Source: Bacillus sp. es.034 (lineage in GTDB: Bacteria > Bacillota > Bacilli > Bacillales > Bacillaceae_B). From it: a DNA stretch of 64,000 bases. Where the stretch lies: the NCBI RefSeq assembly GCF_002563655.1, contig NZ_PDIY01000001.1, positions 2,888,001 through 2,952,000 of the forward strand. The letters are read 5' to 3'. The position numbers and the translations under genes were made by a program. Below the pieces are notes generated by a model. That model saw nothing but the letters and a program-made list of their open reading frames with translations, was not told where the DNA came from and did no database searches. Positions 41,893 through 50,735 of this stretch are shown here, in pieces (the first letter of the stretch is position 1; every line of letters begins with the position of its first letter).

Positions 41893-43023
41893 TCAGTTAC
41901 TATAAAAATTCTCTGTATAATATGGCTGGGACTTTTCGTTAAAGGCTACCCCTATACCTAAATGTTCGTAGTGTGGCTGGAGGATGTTTTCTCTATGACC
42001 TTTAGAATTCATCAGTCCTTCGTGGGCGAAAATCGAACTTAACTGACCGTAGGCCAGGTTTTCCCCAGCGGTGCGAAAGGCTACCTGATCTTCTTCCATG
42101 CGGTCAAATGGTGACTGACCATCAAGATTCGTGTGACTGAAATAATCCTGTTCCGCCATATCCAGACTATGTTTACGTGCTGTATCCCTCACTAGACTGT
42201 CCCATGATAGGACGTTCAGCCCTTTCTCTACGCGGGTGGCATTCGTAAGGTCGAACAGTTGGAATTCAAACCCTTCTTTTAATTCAGAGCTTCCCTCTGT
42301 ATAGAAGTTTTTCTTATTTGCTTCCAAGTTCCCGTCGATGATCTGGATGGCGGTGACGGTATCATTTTCATGCTTATCATAAAAGATGGTCACATAGCTT
42401 CCATCGATCTGGTAGACATCCTGTTCTCCGTTATTTTGCAACTGATATAATGTCAGTCCCTTCCGGATGTTGGTCAATGGCTCACCCAGTTCATTCTGTA
42501 CCATCTCTTTGGAAACGCCCATCTTGATCCCTGAATCAGAGGAGAGAAGATCTTGATTCGTGAACAGTCCATTCACCTGTTGGTTTTGATCATAGGAGAC
42601 CATGAAGAAGTTCCGATAATTTTCATGATAGGCATACCATGATACCCCGTATTCATTGCTGGATTTTCTCTTAGCTTCGCCGACTTCTTCCTCGACGCTT
42701 TCTTTGGAATCCCCGAGTTCAATATTATAGATAGAAAACGTTTGATCGCTTGGGACTGTTAAAGCAGGCTTCTCCACAGGGTCTTCTTTCTTCGTATCAG
42801 AGGTGTTCTCGAGGTCACGGAATGACTCGTCCAGCTTTACAAGGAGCAGGTTCACTTCCTGATAGATTTGATCAAAGGCATCCTGAACTTTAGGGTTGTT
42901 CTTCATTTCTTCGATTTTGGAGAGGACGGTGTCAAAACCTGACGCTTCCACTTTCTCTTCCCAGGCGGGTTTTGATATATAGGCAACCACAATAATCATG
43001 ATAAGAATAAATAATCGTCTCAA
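41893..43023 (-). CDS. Secreted CAP-domain protein (YlbC-like)
   Basis: 376 residues. An N-terminal hydrophobic segment (FILIMIIVVAYI) serves as signal or anchor. The CAP-associated N-terminal domain (about 95-235; YNIELGDSKESVEEEVG) precedes a C-terminal CAP/SCP domain with LFDLTNATRVEKGLNVLSW, HSLDMAEQDYFSHTNLDG and GENLAYG. Order and size match B. subtilis YlbC. The start is TTG at 43023 with GGAGTG upstream; no better ATG. Confidence 0.88.
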   Translation of the reverse strand: MRRLFILIMIIVVAYISKPAWEEKVEASGFDTVLSKIEEMKNNPKVQDAFDQIYQEVNLLLVKLDESFRDLENTSDTKKEDPVEKPALTVPSDQTFSIYNIELGDSKESVEEEVGEAKRKSSNEYGVSWYAYHENYRNFFMVSYDQNQQVNGLFTNQDLLSSDSGIKMGVSKEMVQNELGEPLTNIRKGLTLYQLQNNGEQDVYQIDGSYVTIFYDKHENDTVTAIQIIDGNLEANKKNFYTEGSSELKEGFEFQLFDLTNATRVEKGLNVLSWDSLVRDTARKHSLDMAEQDYFSHTNLDGQSPFDRMEEDQVAFRTAGENLAYGQLSSIFAHEGLMNSKGHRENILQPHYEHLGIGVAFNEKSQPYYTENFYSN

Positions 43024-43212
43024 ATGCTAACACTCCATTCTACCTTCCATTGTATCCAAAATAATATAGAAGTAAAAAGAGAAAGGTACTCTCTTTGCTC
43101 AGTACCCATTCTACACCATTTTCAATCAGGTCTGCCTGTTTTAGTTTGGATGGCTCTGGGTAAGATAATTAAATAGGGCAGCTTCAACATTTACATAAGG
43201 GGGAAAAACGCA

Positions 43213-44025
43213 ATGAAATTATCTCATGAAGAACGGATTCAACTGCATGAATTCAATAACTTAACGAAGTCGTTGAGTTTTAATATGTATGATATCTGTT
43301 ATACAAAGACCCGTGAAGAACGGGAAGCCTATATTGAATACATTGATGAACAGTACAACGCCGATAGACTGACGAAAATCCTTACCCACGTTTCGGATAT
43401 TATCGGGGCACATGTCCTGAACGTATCCAAACAGGACTATGTTCCTCAGGGGGCTAGTGTCACCATCCTGGTATCGGAAGGGCCGATCGTCGAAGTGCCG
43501 ACGGAGCATTTTGATGAATCCCCCGGTCCATTGCCTTCAACGGTGACGATGCATCTTGATAAGAGTCATATTACGGTCCATACCTACCCGGAATATCATC
43601 CACATGAAGGGATCTCTACATTCAGGGCAGATATCGATGTTTCTACATGCGGGGAAATTTCTCCCCTGAAGGCATTGAATTATTTAATTCACTCCTTCGA
43701 CACCGATATCATGACAATGGATTATCGCGTGAGAGGATTCACCAGGGATATTAATGGAAACAAACTATTCATCGACCATGACATCAATTCCATTCAGAAT
43801 TACATTCCGGAAGAAATTAAGGATGAATATGACATGATCGATGTGAATGTCTATCCTCAAAACATTTTCCACACAAAATGCAAGTTGAAAGAATTCGATT
43901 TGAACAATTACTTATTTGGTTATACAAAGGACAGACTGGAAGAGGAAGAGGTGGATGAGATTACAGACAAACTAAAAATGGAAATGGATGAAATTTTTTA
44001 CGGTAAGAATATTCCCCGACCGTAA
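43213..44025 (+). CDS. speD: S-adenosylmethionine decarboxylase proenzyme, long (class 1A) form
   Basis: 270 residues. The enzyme supplies the aminopropyl donor for spermidine. The autocleavage site is [13 protein letters not shown] with Ser118, which becomes the pyruvoyl group; [18 protein letters not shown] carries the catalytic cysteine. This is the E. coli-like single-chain length (about 264) and not the ~126-residue class 1B form of B. subtilis. AAGGGGG precedes the ATG. No speE is visible here. Confidence 0.93.
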   Translation: MKLSHEERIQLHEFNNLTKSLSFNMYDICYTKTREEREAYIEYIDEQYNADRLTKILTHVSDIIGAHVLNVSKQDYVPQGASVTILVSEGPIVEVPTEHFDESPGPLPSTVTMHLDKSHITVHTYPEYHPHEGISTFRADIDVSTCGEISPLKALNYLIHSFDTDIMTMDYRVRGFTRDINGNKLFIDHDINSIQNYIPEEIKDEYDMIDVNVYPQNIFHTKCKLKEFDLNNYLFGYTKDRLEEEEVDEITDKLKMEMDEIFYGKNIPRP

Positions 44026-44040
44026 AAATGATCATAGACA

Positions 44041-44072
44041 CCCCTTTGCGATCATTTGCGCAAAGGGGTTTT
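44041..44072 (+). terminator. Terminator after speD
   Basis: CCCCTTTGCG / CGCAAAGGGG stem then TTTT. Confidence 0.9.
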
Positions 44073-44173
44073 GGGCGTGATTTCTAATTATTATGAAAAT
44101 GGGATTTGAGAAGGGAAATCCCTTCCTCTTGAAGAATAGGTAAATATGCACGTTTATAGAGGAGGAAAAGGGA

Positions 44174-44971
44174 ATGAATTCACATGAAATAGAATACAAA
44201 TTGCACGGGGATGATATGCAGTTTGTCGAGATAGAATTAGATCCGGGAGAAAGTGCAGTCGCCGAAGCTGGTGGCATGATGATGATGGAAGATGGTATCG
44301 GTATGGAAACGATCTTTGGAGATGGCTCCCAAGGAGGCGGGACTGGAGGTTTTCTCGGGAAGCTCGTGGGGGCAGGAAAACGTATATTGACAGGGGAAAG
44401 CTTATTCATGACCGTCTTCACCAATGAGGGAATGGGAAAAAAGCATGTATCTTTCGCCGCTCCTTATCCGGGGAAAATCATTCCGGTCGATTTAAGTGAA
44501 TTAGGCGGTAAAGTGATTTGTCAAAAGGATGCCTTTCTTTGTGCGGCTAAAGGAGTGTCTGTCGGAATCGATTTTCAAAAGAAATTGGGAACCGGCTTCT
44601 TTGGTGGCGAAGGTTTCATTATGCAGAAACTTGAAGGGGACGGTTTAGCCTTTCTTCATGCAGGGGGAACGATTTATAGAAAAGAGCTTCAGCCGGGGGA
44701 AGTGCTGCGGGTGGATACGGGTTGTCTGGTAGCCATGACAAAAGAAGTGGACTACAACATCGAATACGTTGGTAAGATTAAATCGGCTTTCCTTGGTGGA
44801 GAAGGATTATTTTTTGCCACCGTTCGTGGACCGGGGACAGTATGGATACAGTCTCTTCCGTTCAGCCGGTTAGCGGAGCGGATCTATGCAAATGCTCCAG
44901 GTGGAGGCCGTTCGACGGGTGAAGGAAGTATACTTGGTGGAATCGGGGATTTTCTAAACGGAGATGATTGA
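44174..44971 (+). CDS. AIM24-family (TIGR00266) protein
   Basis: 265 residues, beta-rich. [21 protein letters not shown] at the start, a glycine-rich [15 protein letters not shown] loop, [15 protein letters not shown] and [21 protein letters not shown] are signatures of the TIGR00266/AIM24 family. Function unsettled. GAGGAGG precedes the ATG; own terminator. Confidence 0.9.
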   Translation: MNSHEIEYKLHGDDMQFVEIELDPGESAVAEAGGMMMMEDGIGMETIFGDGSQGGGTGGFLGKLVGAGKRILTGESLFMTVFTNEGMGKKHVSFAAPYPGKIIPVDLSELGGKVICQKDAFLCAAKGVSVGIDFQKKLGTGFFGGEGFIMQKLEGDGLAFLHAGGTIYRKELQPGEVLRVDTGCLVAMTKEVDYNIEYVGKIKSAFLGGEGLFFATVRGPGTVWIQSLPFSRLAERIYANAPGGGRSTGEGSILGGIGDFLNGDD

Positions 44972-44988
44972 TTCACCGATAAACATAT

Positions 44989-45022
44989 AAAAGGGCATTT
45001 CCATTCGTGGAAGTGCTTTTTT
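44989..45022 (+). terminator. Terminator after AIM24-like gene
   Basis: GCATTTCC / GGAAGTGC stem and a T run. Confidence 0.88.
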
Positions 45023-45113
45023 ATGTCCAAGCCGCTTCCGCTTTAGATATGGGTATTCACCTATTTAGTTCCCGCATCATATGTTTAAATAAATGATGTG
45101 AAAGGGTGATTTC

Positions 45114-46208
45114 ATGACAGGGAAGATTCGTCATTATTATGCTGGAGGGAATACGGCAAAAGGATTCTACAGTCTATATGATTCAGTACTGGATGGATTA
45201 GAACGGGTTTATATCTTAAAGGGTGGTCCTGGAACAGGGAAGTCCTCGTTAATGAAAACAATTGGAAAGCGTTTTGAAGAAAATGGGTTAAACGTGGACT
45301 ATTTACATTGTGCTTCCGATAATCAATCCATCGACGGTGTACTCTTCCCAGAATTCGGTGTAGGGATTGTAGATGGGACAGCTCCTCATATTATTGAACC
45401 AAAGGCACCCGGTGTAATTGAAGAGTATGTAAATTTAGGAGTGGCATGGGATCGTGATGCACTGAACGGGCACAAGGAAGAAATCCTTGCTTTAAATGAC
45501 AACATTGCCTCACTCTTTCAGAAAGCTTATCATACCTTTGCGTCATCCCTGAGTGCACATGATGACATTGAAGAAATCTACATTGCGAACATGGACTTCG
45601 TAAAAGCCAATGAATTGACAAATGAGTTAATTTCACTCTTTTTTGAAGAAAACTGCCTTCCTAAATCCTCGATAGTCAAACATCGGTTCTTGGGTGCCGC
45701 TACTCCTGATGGGGCAGTTGACTACATTCAGAATTTAACGGAGGATGTCGGGAAGCGCTACTTCATCAAAGGGCGTGCAGGTTCCGGAAAGTCAACGATG
45801 TTAAAGAAAATTGCTTCTGCTGCAGAAGTGAAAGGATATGACGTAGAAGTTTATCATTGCGGATTTGACCCGAATAGTCTTGATATGTTGATCATCAGAG
45901 AAAAAGGGATCGCTATATTTGACAGCACAGCACCACATGAATATTTTCCTGATCGGGAATCAGACGAAATCATCGATATGTATGAAAGATGCATTACCGA
46001 GGGGACAGATGAAAAATATGCTGTGGATATCGAACGGACGACAAAAGCCTATAAGGATAAAATGAATGAAGCAATCTCATATCTTAGAGATGCTAAGAAG
46101 CTTCGTGAACAACTTGAATCCATCTATATAGAGGCCATGGACTTTGCAAAAGTGAATATGATTAGAGAAGGAATCTTTCAGGAAATAACTGAGTTTATAA
46201 AGAAGTAG
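45114..46208 (+). CDS. Duplicated P-loop ATPase (PRK06851-type)
   Basis: 364 residues made of two tandem P-loop units. Unit 1 has ILKGGPGTGKSS at about 37-45 and unit 2 IKGRAGSGKST at about 220-228. Each P-loop is followed by a matching pattern (YLHCASDNQSIDGVLFPEFG versus VYHCGFDPNSLDMLIIREKG) and GIVDGTAPH versus AIFDSTAPH. The internal repeat is therefore clear. Each half ends with a long helix. Conserved in Firmicutes, function unknown. AAAGGGTG precedes the ATG. Confidence 0.85.
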   Translation: MTGKIRHYYAGGNTAKGFYSLYDSVLDGLERVYILKGGPGTGKSSLMKTIGKRFEENGLNVDYLHCASDNQSIDGVLFPEFGVGIVDGTAPHIIEPKAPGVIEEYVNLGVAWDRDALNGHKEEILALNDNIASLFQKAYHTFASSLSAHDDIEEIYIANMDFVKANELTNELISLFFEENCLPKSSIVKHRFLGAATPDGAVDYIQNLTEDVGKRYFIKGRAGSGKSTMLKKIASAAEVKGYDVEVYHCGFDPNSLDMLIIREKGIAIFDSTAPHEYFPDRESDEIIDMYERCITEGTDEKYAVDIERTTKAYKDKMNEAISYLRDAKKLREQLESIYIEAMDFAKVNMIREGIFQEITEFIKK

Positions 46209-46263
46209 TGTATAGAGACAAGAGCCATGCGTGGTGATCGTTATATCACCACGCTTTATTGGG

Positions 46264-46292
46264 TTAACAAAATACCCATGCAGGTATATTAT
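46264..46292 (+). promoter_or_regulatory. CstR-type promoter/operator left beside a decayed DsrE gene
   Basis: TTAACA, 17 bases, TATTAT, with ATACCCATGCAGGTAT at 46272-46287 in the spacer: the same register as the operators at 19721 and 27486. Confidence 0.8.
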
Positions 46293-46295
46293 ATG

Positions 46296-46524
46296 GCCTG
46301 AAGGAAAAGAACACTTCCAAGAAGGATTTGCCAAGGCAAATGTACCCGGCATTCCTGAGTTAGTGGAAATGGCGCAGGAGATGGGGGTTTCCTTTATTGG
46401 CTGCCAAATGACGATGGATGTAATGGGCTTGGATAAAGAAGCATTTGTGGATGGAATCGAAGTGGGTGGAGCAGTCACATTCCTTGAATTCGCGAAAGAC
46501 GCAGATGTCACATTAACTTTTTAA
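46296..46524 (+). pseudogene. DsrE-like gene remnant, N-terminal half deleted
   Basis: The frame encodes only the C-terminal half of a DsrE-like protein: KANVPGIPELVEMAQEMG, FIGCQMTMDVMGL (with the sulfur-site Cys) and a normal C-terminus. No start codon with a ribosome site lies between the promoter above and this coding part, and the expected FSGDYDKA-type N-terminal half is missing. The simplest reading is an internal deletion that fused promoter to gene body. Its own terminator follows. Paralogue of the intact gene at 20399. Confidence 0.8.
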
Positions 46525-46552
46525 TTCATTTAAACATATCAAAATAAACGAT

Positions 46553-46580
46553 AAAAACCATGCTTCCGCATGGTTTTTAT
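46553..46580 (+). terminator. Terminator after DsrE remnant
   Basis: AAAAACCATGC / GCATGGTTTTT stem with T-rich tail. Confidence 0.9.
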
Positions 46581-46731
46581 TATGCAAAAATTTCAATGAA
46601 AGGTCATAGTTATATTAAAATAGCAATGCGTACAATAGTATACTATATCAGTATAATTAATTGCGTTTGTTGATTTTATGGTAGGATAATAAGGGATGAA
46701 CGTTAAGAATAAAGGAGTTAAATAGATTACT

Positions 46732-47484
46732 ATGAAATTGGTATCATGGAATGTAAACGGAATTAGAGCATGTGTGAAAAAAGGGTTTTTAGATTATTTC
46801 AACAGCATAGATGCAGATATTTTCTGTCTTCAGGAAACCAAGCTTCAAGAAGGGCAAATTTCCTTGGATTTAAAGGGTTACCACCAATATTGGAATTACG
46901 CAATGAGGAAGGGGTATTCAGGAACCGCGGTCTTCACTAAACAGAAGCCACTAGCCGTCTCTTTTGGGTTTCGTGATGAGGAAATGGAACCAGAAGGGAG
47001 AATCATAACATGTGAATATGATTCTTTTTACTTGGTGAATGTCTATACGCCTAATTCGAAAAGAGATCTTTCGAGGATCGATGAACGACTTGAATGGGAG
47101 GATGCCTTAAGGGAATATCTAGTTGAATTGAATTTTCATAAATCGGTCATTCTATGCGGGGACTTAAATGTTGCCCATACGGAAATTGACCTGAAAAATG
47201 ATAAGTCAAACCGTGGGAATTCAGGTTTCACCGTAGAAGAAAGGGGGAAAATGAGTTTGCTGCTCCAGGAGGGCTTCGTCGATAGTTTTCGTTATCTATA
47301 CCCTGATAAGGATGACGCCTTTAGTTGGTGGTCTTATATGAGTAAAGTACGTGAACGGAATATCGGGTGGAGGATTGATTACTTTATCGTCTCCGAACAA
47401 TTAGCGCCTTCCATAGCAAAAGCTGAAATACACTCGGATATTCACGGCAGTGATCATTGTCCTGTATACTTGGAGTTAGAGTAG
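46732..47484 (+). CDS. exoA: Exodeoxyribonuclease III / AP endonuclease
   Basis: 250 residues. WNVNGIRAC, FCLQETKLQ (metal-binding Glu), GDLNVAHTEIDL and HGSDHCPV (catalytic Asp-His) are the class II AP endonuclease motifs. Repairs abasic sites and trims 3' blocks. The size equals B. subtilis ExoA (252). Confidence 0.97.
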   Translation: MKLVSWNVNGIRACVKKGFLDYFNSIDADIFCLQETKLQEGQISLDLKGYHQYWNYAMRKGYSGTAVFTKQKPLAVSFGFRDEEMEPEGRIITCEYDSFYLVNVYTPNSKRDLSRIDERLEWEDALREYLVELNFHKSVILCGDLNVAHTEIDLKNDKSNRGNSGFTVEERGKMSLLLQEGFVDSFRYLYPDKDDAFSWWSYMSKVRERNIGWRIDYFIVSEQLAPSIAKAEIHSDIHGSDHCPVYLELE

Positions 47485-47527
47485 TACATAAAGAAAGTAT
47501 AGAAACAATCCATGTGGAGGGAATACA

Positions 47528-48115
47528 ATGTTACAGAAAAAAGTACAGCAATATATTGATGAAACGAAAGGATCGGGGGTCCCTGTTCCTTTGTTTAAAC
47601 AAGAGAGAGACTATGTGTTAAATCACGGTTTACTGGATGCTGACGAAGTTGTCACCCCGGAAGCAGATTCACGCTTCAAGGGTGCATATATTGAACGTTG
47701 TGATAAAGAAACCGAAGAACTGATCGGGGAGGAATCTGACGACTTTCTGGATCAGCCAATCACTTATTTGAAACAACATAAAAACGAGTTCGTTTTTCTT
47801 GAATCCAAATGGTTCGCTCTGATTGGAGTGGATGCTGTTTCCGTGGAAGTGGACGACGTATTTGGTACTTATGATGCGATGCTTGGGTTAAAACTGCAAA
47901 AGAAGTATCGGAGTCAGATAGAGGATTATTTAGACGAGTTCCTTGAAGGTGTATCTTCTTATGATTTGTTGTTCAATGGGGAAGATGGGTTGTGGGACTT
48001 GAATTTCACGTTGAATGATCACCGTGGTTTTGAGGAAAGCCAAACCATGCTTACGGTTTACGAGCTTATTTATGATTTTCTCTTCCGCCTTCTACAAACT
48101 GTGGAAGAGTCCTAA
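47528..48115 (+). CDS. Conserved hypothetical protein
   Basis: 195 residues, acidic, soluble, no signal peptide. It shows a VPVPLFKQERDYVLNHGLL N-terminal segment and a predominantly helical C-terminus (TVYELIYDFLFRLLQTV). I do not recognise a functional family. GGAGGG precedes the ATG 43 bases after exoA, so the two may be cotranscribed. A terminator follows. Confidence 0.75.
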   Translation: MLQKKVQQYIDETKGSGVPVPLFKQERDYVLNHGLLDADEVVTPEADSRFKGAYIERCDKETEELIGEESDDFLDQPITYLKQHKNEFVFLESKWFALIGVDAVSVEVDDVFGTYDAMLGLKLQKKYRSQIEDYLDEFLEGVSSYDLLFNGEDGLWDLNFTLNDHRGFEESQTMLTVYELIYDFLFRLLQTVEES

Positions 48116-48122
48116 AAGAACG

Positions 48123-48158
48123 ATCCCTCTCGAACGAATCCGAGGGGGATTTTATTTT
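48123..48158. terminator. Bidirectional terminator
   Basis: ATCCCTCTCG / CGAGGGGGAT stem (one GU), T-rich tail, between convergent genes; overlaps the end of the next gene slightly. Confidence 0.8.
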
Positions 48159-48706
48159 GCCCTTTTTTGTTTGACCGGCTCGTAATCGAACAACTTACCT
48201 TCATAGACCAGGTGGAAATGGGGGTGCTTTCTGAAATCTTCCGGAGTGATCAGCGCAGGAAGCTTATCCCACAGTTTGATACCGGAACGCTGAAGAACTT
48301 CTGCTACGAACTGGGAACAAAAGTAGGAGTTGCTGAATTCGATAGGTTCATTCATGGATACGCCGAATACCCCGAGAATGTTATAGAGGAATTTTTTGCG
48401 GCTCCTTTTAAAGACGTTTAATACCCGCTTCATTTTATCAATGTCCCTATCCGTTACCTCCAATTGATAAATGACGCAAGTGGTATGAGGGTATTTGCTG
48501 TACGTTCCATGAAAGATATCCTCTTTGACAAAACCGCCATTTATGGGGTTGTTAGGATGTTTGCGACCAAAGCTGTATAACTCAGTCAGTTCACGGTCGA
48601 AGGAAATGGACGCATGATTGTATGGGGCTTTCGTGTACTTTTTGATGGACTTTGTAAACAGGGTTCCTGTATCCGTCAATAAAATAAAAATATATTTACT
48701 CTCCAT
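48152..48706 (-). CDS. Permuted NlpC/P60-like (YiiX/YebB-type) protein
   Basis: 184 residues. The catalytic elements appear in permuted order: His in APYNHASISFD (about 31), Cys in NSYFCSQFVAEVLQRSG (about 129). This is typical of the YiiX/YebB branch of papain-like NlpC/P60 proteins. No signal peptide is evident. Substrate unknown; possibly an amidase or lipid acylase (family inference). Confidence 0.8.
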   Translation of the reverse strand: MESKYIFILLTDTGTLFTKSIKKYTKAPYNHASISFDRELTELYSFGRKHPNNPINGGFVKEDIFHGTYSKYPHTTCVIYQLEVTDRDIDKMKRVLNVFKRSRKKFLYNILGVFGVSMNEPIEFSNSYFCSQFVAEVLQRSGIKLWDKLPALITPEDFRKHPHFHLVYEGKLFDYEPVKQKRAK

Positions 48707-48803
48707 AGCTCATTCCCTCTTTTAAAGTAGTAGAATTTCCCATATGCTTAATTATACAATAAATGCACCGTTTGAATACGTTCATTTGAGGAGGGGCATG
48801 AAA

Positions 48804-49718
48804 ATGGATTCGGCCATTTGGACTTTATTTATTATCTTTATAGGATTGGTCGTTGTCAACGTCTTGTTTTTACAGATCAAAAGAAACCAGAGGGGAAAAG
48901 ACTTCTCAGGGATTTCCCTAAGAGTGAAAACATGGTGGGGGATGTTCGTGGTATTTTGTTTAGCGACTTTATTTAATCCTGTTATATCCATGTTTTCGTT
49001 AATGGTTCTATGTTTCTTTTCCCTCAAAGAGTATTTCTCGATGATGAAGACACGGAAAGCCGACAGGCGGATATTCTTATGGGCTTATATATCGATCCCG
49101 CTTCAGTTTTACTGGATCTATATAGGATGGTATGGCATGTTCATAGTATTTATTCCCGTTTACGTATTTCTACTGCTTCCCCTGCCCCGGCTTTTAGGAA
49201 AAGGGACACTGGGATTCCTTCGCTCCGTCAGCTCTACTCAATGGGGGATCATGCTGATGGTGTTTGGTTTAAGTCACCTTGCATATTACCAGATTGCGAG
49301 TCCTGAATATGGTGCTAATCTTGTTCTTTTCCTGGTCGTGCTGACCCAGGTGAGCGATATCGTTCAATTTGTTGTCTCTATGTACATCGGGAATAGGAAG
49401 GTGGTTCCGACTTCCAATCCTTTTATTACATGGGAAGGGTTTCTGTCGGCGATGGTGGTTACAACTGGAGTGTCGTATTTCTTGTATCCTTTTTTAACCC
49501 CCTTGGACATTCGATTCGGCATTCTGTCAGGACTCATCATCAGCATCAGTGGTTTTGTCGGAAGCTTGACTATATCTGTATTGAAGCGCGACCTTCTCAT
49601 CGGTAATCAAGAAAGAATGGCTGAGTTAAAAGAGAGCTACCTCAATCGTGTAGACAGCCTTGCTTATACTTCGCCCATCTTCTTCCACATCATTCGTTAT
49701 TACTTTGATTTTATGTGA
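48804..49718 (+). CDS. CdsA-like phosphatidate cytidylyltransferase family protein
   Basis: About 304 residues with eight or so membrane helices. The C-terminal pattern (VSDIVQFVVSMYIGNRKVVPTSNP ... SGFVGSLTISVLKRDLLIGN in shorter pieces) fits the CTP-transferase signature region, in which Asp and Lys residues bind CDP-diacylglycerol. It is a divergent paralogue; the housekeeping cdsA lies elsewhere in related genomes. GAGGAGGGG lies 9 bases from ATG 48804; ATG 48798 is the alternative. A 17-bp palindrome follows. Confidence 0.78.
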   Translation: MDSAIWTLFIIFIGLVVVNVLFLQIKRNQRGKDFSGISLRVKTWWGMFVVFCLATLFNPVISMFSLMVLCFFSLKEYFSMMKTRKADRRIFLWAYISIPLQFYWIYIGWYGMFIVFIPVYVFLLLPLPRLLGKGTLGFLRSVSSTQWGIMLMVFGLSHLAYYQIASPEYGANLVLFLVVLTQVSDIVQFVVSMYIGNRKVVPTSNPFITWEGFLSAMVVTTGVSYFLYPFLTPLDIRFGILSGLIISISGFVGSLTISVLKRDLLIGNQERMAELKESYLNRVDSLAYTSPIFFHIIRYYFDFM

Positions 49719-49725
49719 AGAAATA

Positions 49726-49763
49726 ATAGAGGGACGGACCTTTAACAAGGTCCGTCCCTCTAT
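49726..49763. repeat. GGGACGGACC palindrome, copy 2
   Basis: A perfect 17-bp stem beginning ATAGAGGGACGGACCTT with a 4-base loop TAAC. It lies between convergent genes and probably also stops transcription both ways. Confidence 0.85.
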
Positions 49764-49769
49764 GGATAG

Positions 49770-50078
49770 TTATCTTTTTTCCTTGGTCCGTTTATTGATT
49801 TCTTCTGTAACGACATGAGCCAGGTCGTCATTCCCGAATAGGGATAGGACGCCTAGTATAGTGGTGTCTGGAATTTCTTCGGATTCTTCTTTGGACACGG
49901 TCAATTCGATTCCCTGCTGGAGGGCAGGATTATCTCCTTGTTGGGGATAGGCCCTTTGATAAAGTTCAGCGGGATCGAGATCGTGATTCACACACCATTG
50001 TGCGAATACAAGGATCATCATATGCTCGTCCTTCTGGTAATTTTGAATGATTTTCTCCTGCATTTCTTTAGAGTTCAC
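49770..50078 (-). CDS. Small acidic hypothetical protein
   Basis: About 102 residues, soluble and mostly helical (KIIQNYQKDEHMMILVFAQWC then NHDLDPAELYQRAYP). Not recognised. The start is GTG 50078 with AAGGAGAG 7 bases upstream; the in-frame codons up to 50111 place that ribosome site inside the frame and are unlikely. Confidence 0.65.
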   Translation of the reverse strand: MNSKEMQEKIIQNYQKDEHMMILVFAQWCVNHDLDPAELYQRAYPQQGDNPALQQGIELTVSKEESEEIPDTTILGVLSLFGNDDLAHVVTEEINKRTKEKR

Positions 50079-50251
50079 TTCAAATCTCTCCTTAAACAGT
50101 AAATCTACCATTATTATAGCGAAGTTTGGGAAGGAAGCCTATTCAAATCCTTTAGTCGTCAGAGGGGGAATACATTTTTAAATGGGGGATGGAACGTGTA
50201 TAATAGGAGGATAAGCAGAAACTTGTTTGATATTGAAAGGAAGATAGATAA

Positions 50252-50533
50252 ATGAATATTACTAGTCATCATGTGGAAGAACTTAAAGACCCAACAGGTA
50301 TATTAAGCGGTGATCGTTATGAAGTGATGCTTGATGTTGAAGTACCCGAAGACGATGAACTGTATTCGGAACAGGGTATTTACATAAAAGCCATTTTTGT
50401 CAGGGACGAAAATGGAGCAAGGCTGGTACAATCTGCGATCATTGAAAGAAACACGGAGTCCTTCCTGGACTTTGAATTGGAAGAAGACGAAGAGAAGCTT
50501 CTTCTTGCCTATTGCGAAGAGCATATTGCGTAA
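50252..50533 (+). CDS. Small conserved protein (DUF6509-like)
   Basis: 93 residues, acidic. VEELKDPTGILSGDRYEVMLDVEV and a C-terminal FELEEDEEKLLLAYCEEHI resemble the DUF6509 group of Bacillus proteins, of unknown function. AAAGGAAG precedes the ATG. Own strong terminator. Confidence 0.7.
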   Translation: MNITSHHVEELKDPTGILSGDRYEVMLDVEVPEDDELYSEQGIYIKAIFVRDENGARLVQSAIIERNTESFLDFELEEDEEKLLLAYCEEHIA

Positions 50534-50543
50534 AATGTATCGA

Positions 50544-50592
50544 AAGCATCATCCCCTTCATTTCTGAAGAAAAGGGGATGATGCTTATTTTA
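50544..50592 (+). terminator. Terminator after DUF6509-like gene
   Basis: AAGCATCATCCCCTT / AAGGGGATGATGCTT stem and T-rich tail. Confidence 0.92.
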
Positions 50593-50735
50593 TTATTGGG
50601 TGAAAATGTGGGTGGCCAGAAAGGTCCAATTAGAACCCATTCTTACATTTGTGACTGATAATTCAGAGATTTAAGAGTTGGCATGGAATTTGCATGTTAC
50701 TCCTATGAAAGAATGAATGGAAGGGAGAATGGTAG

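Noticed and set aside
44032-44424. A minus-strand 130-aa frame opposite the AIM24-like gene.
   Set aside because: Shadow of a well-supported gene; includes the speD terminator.
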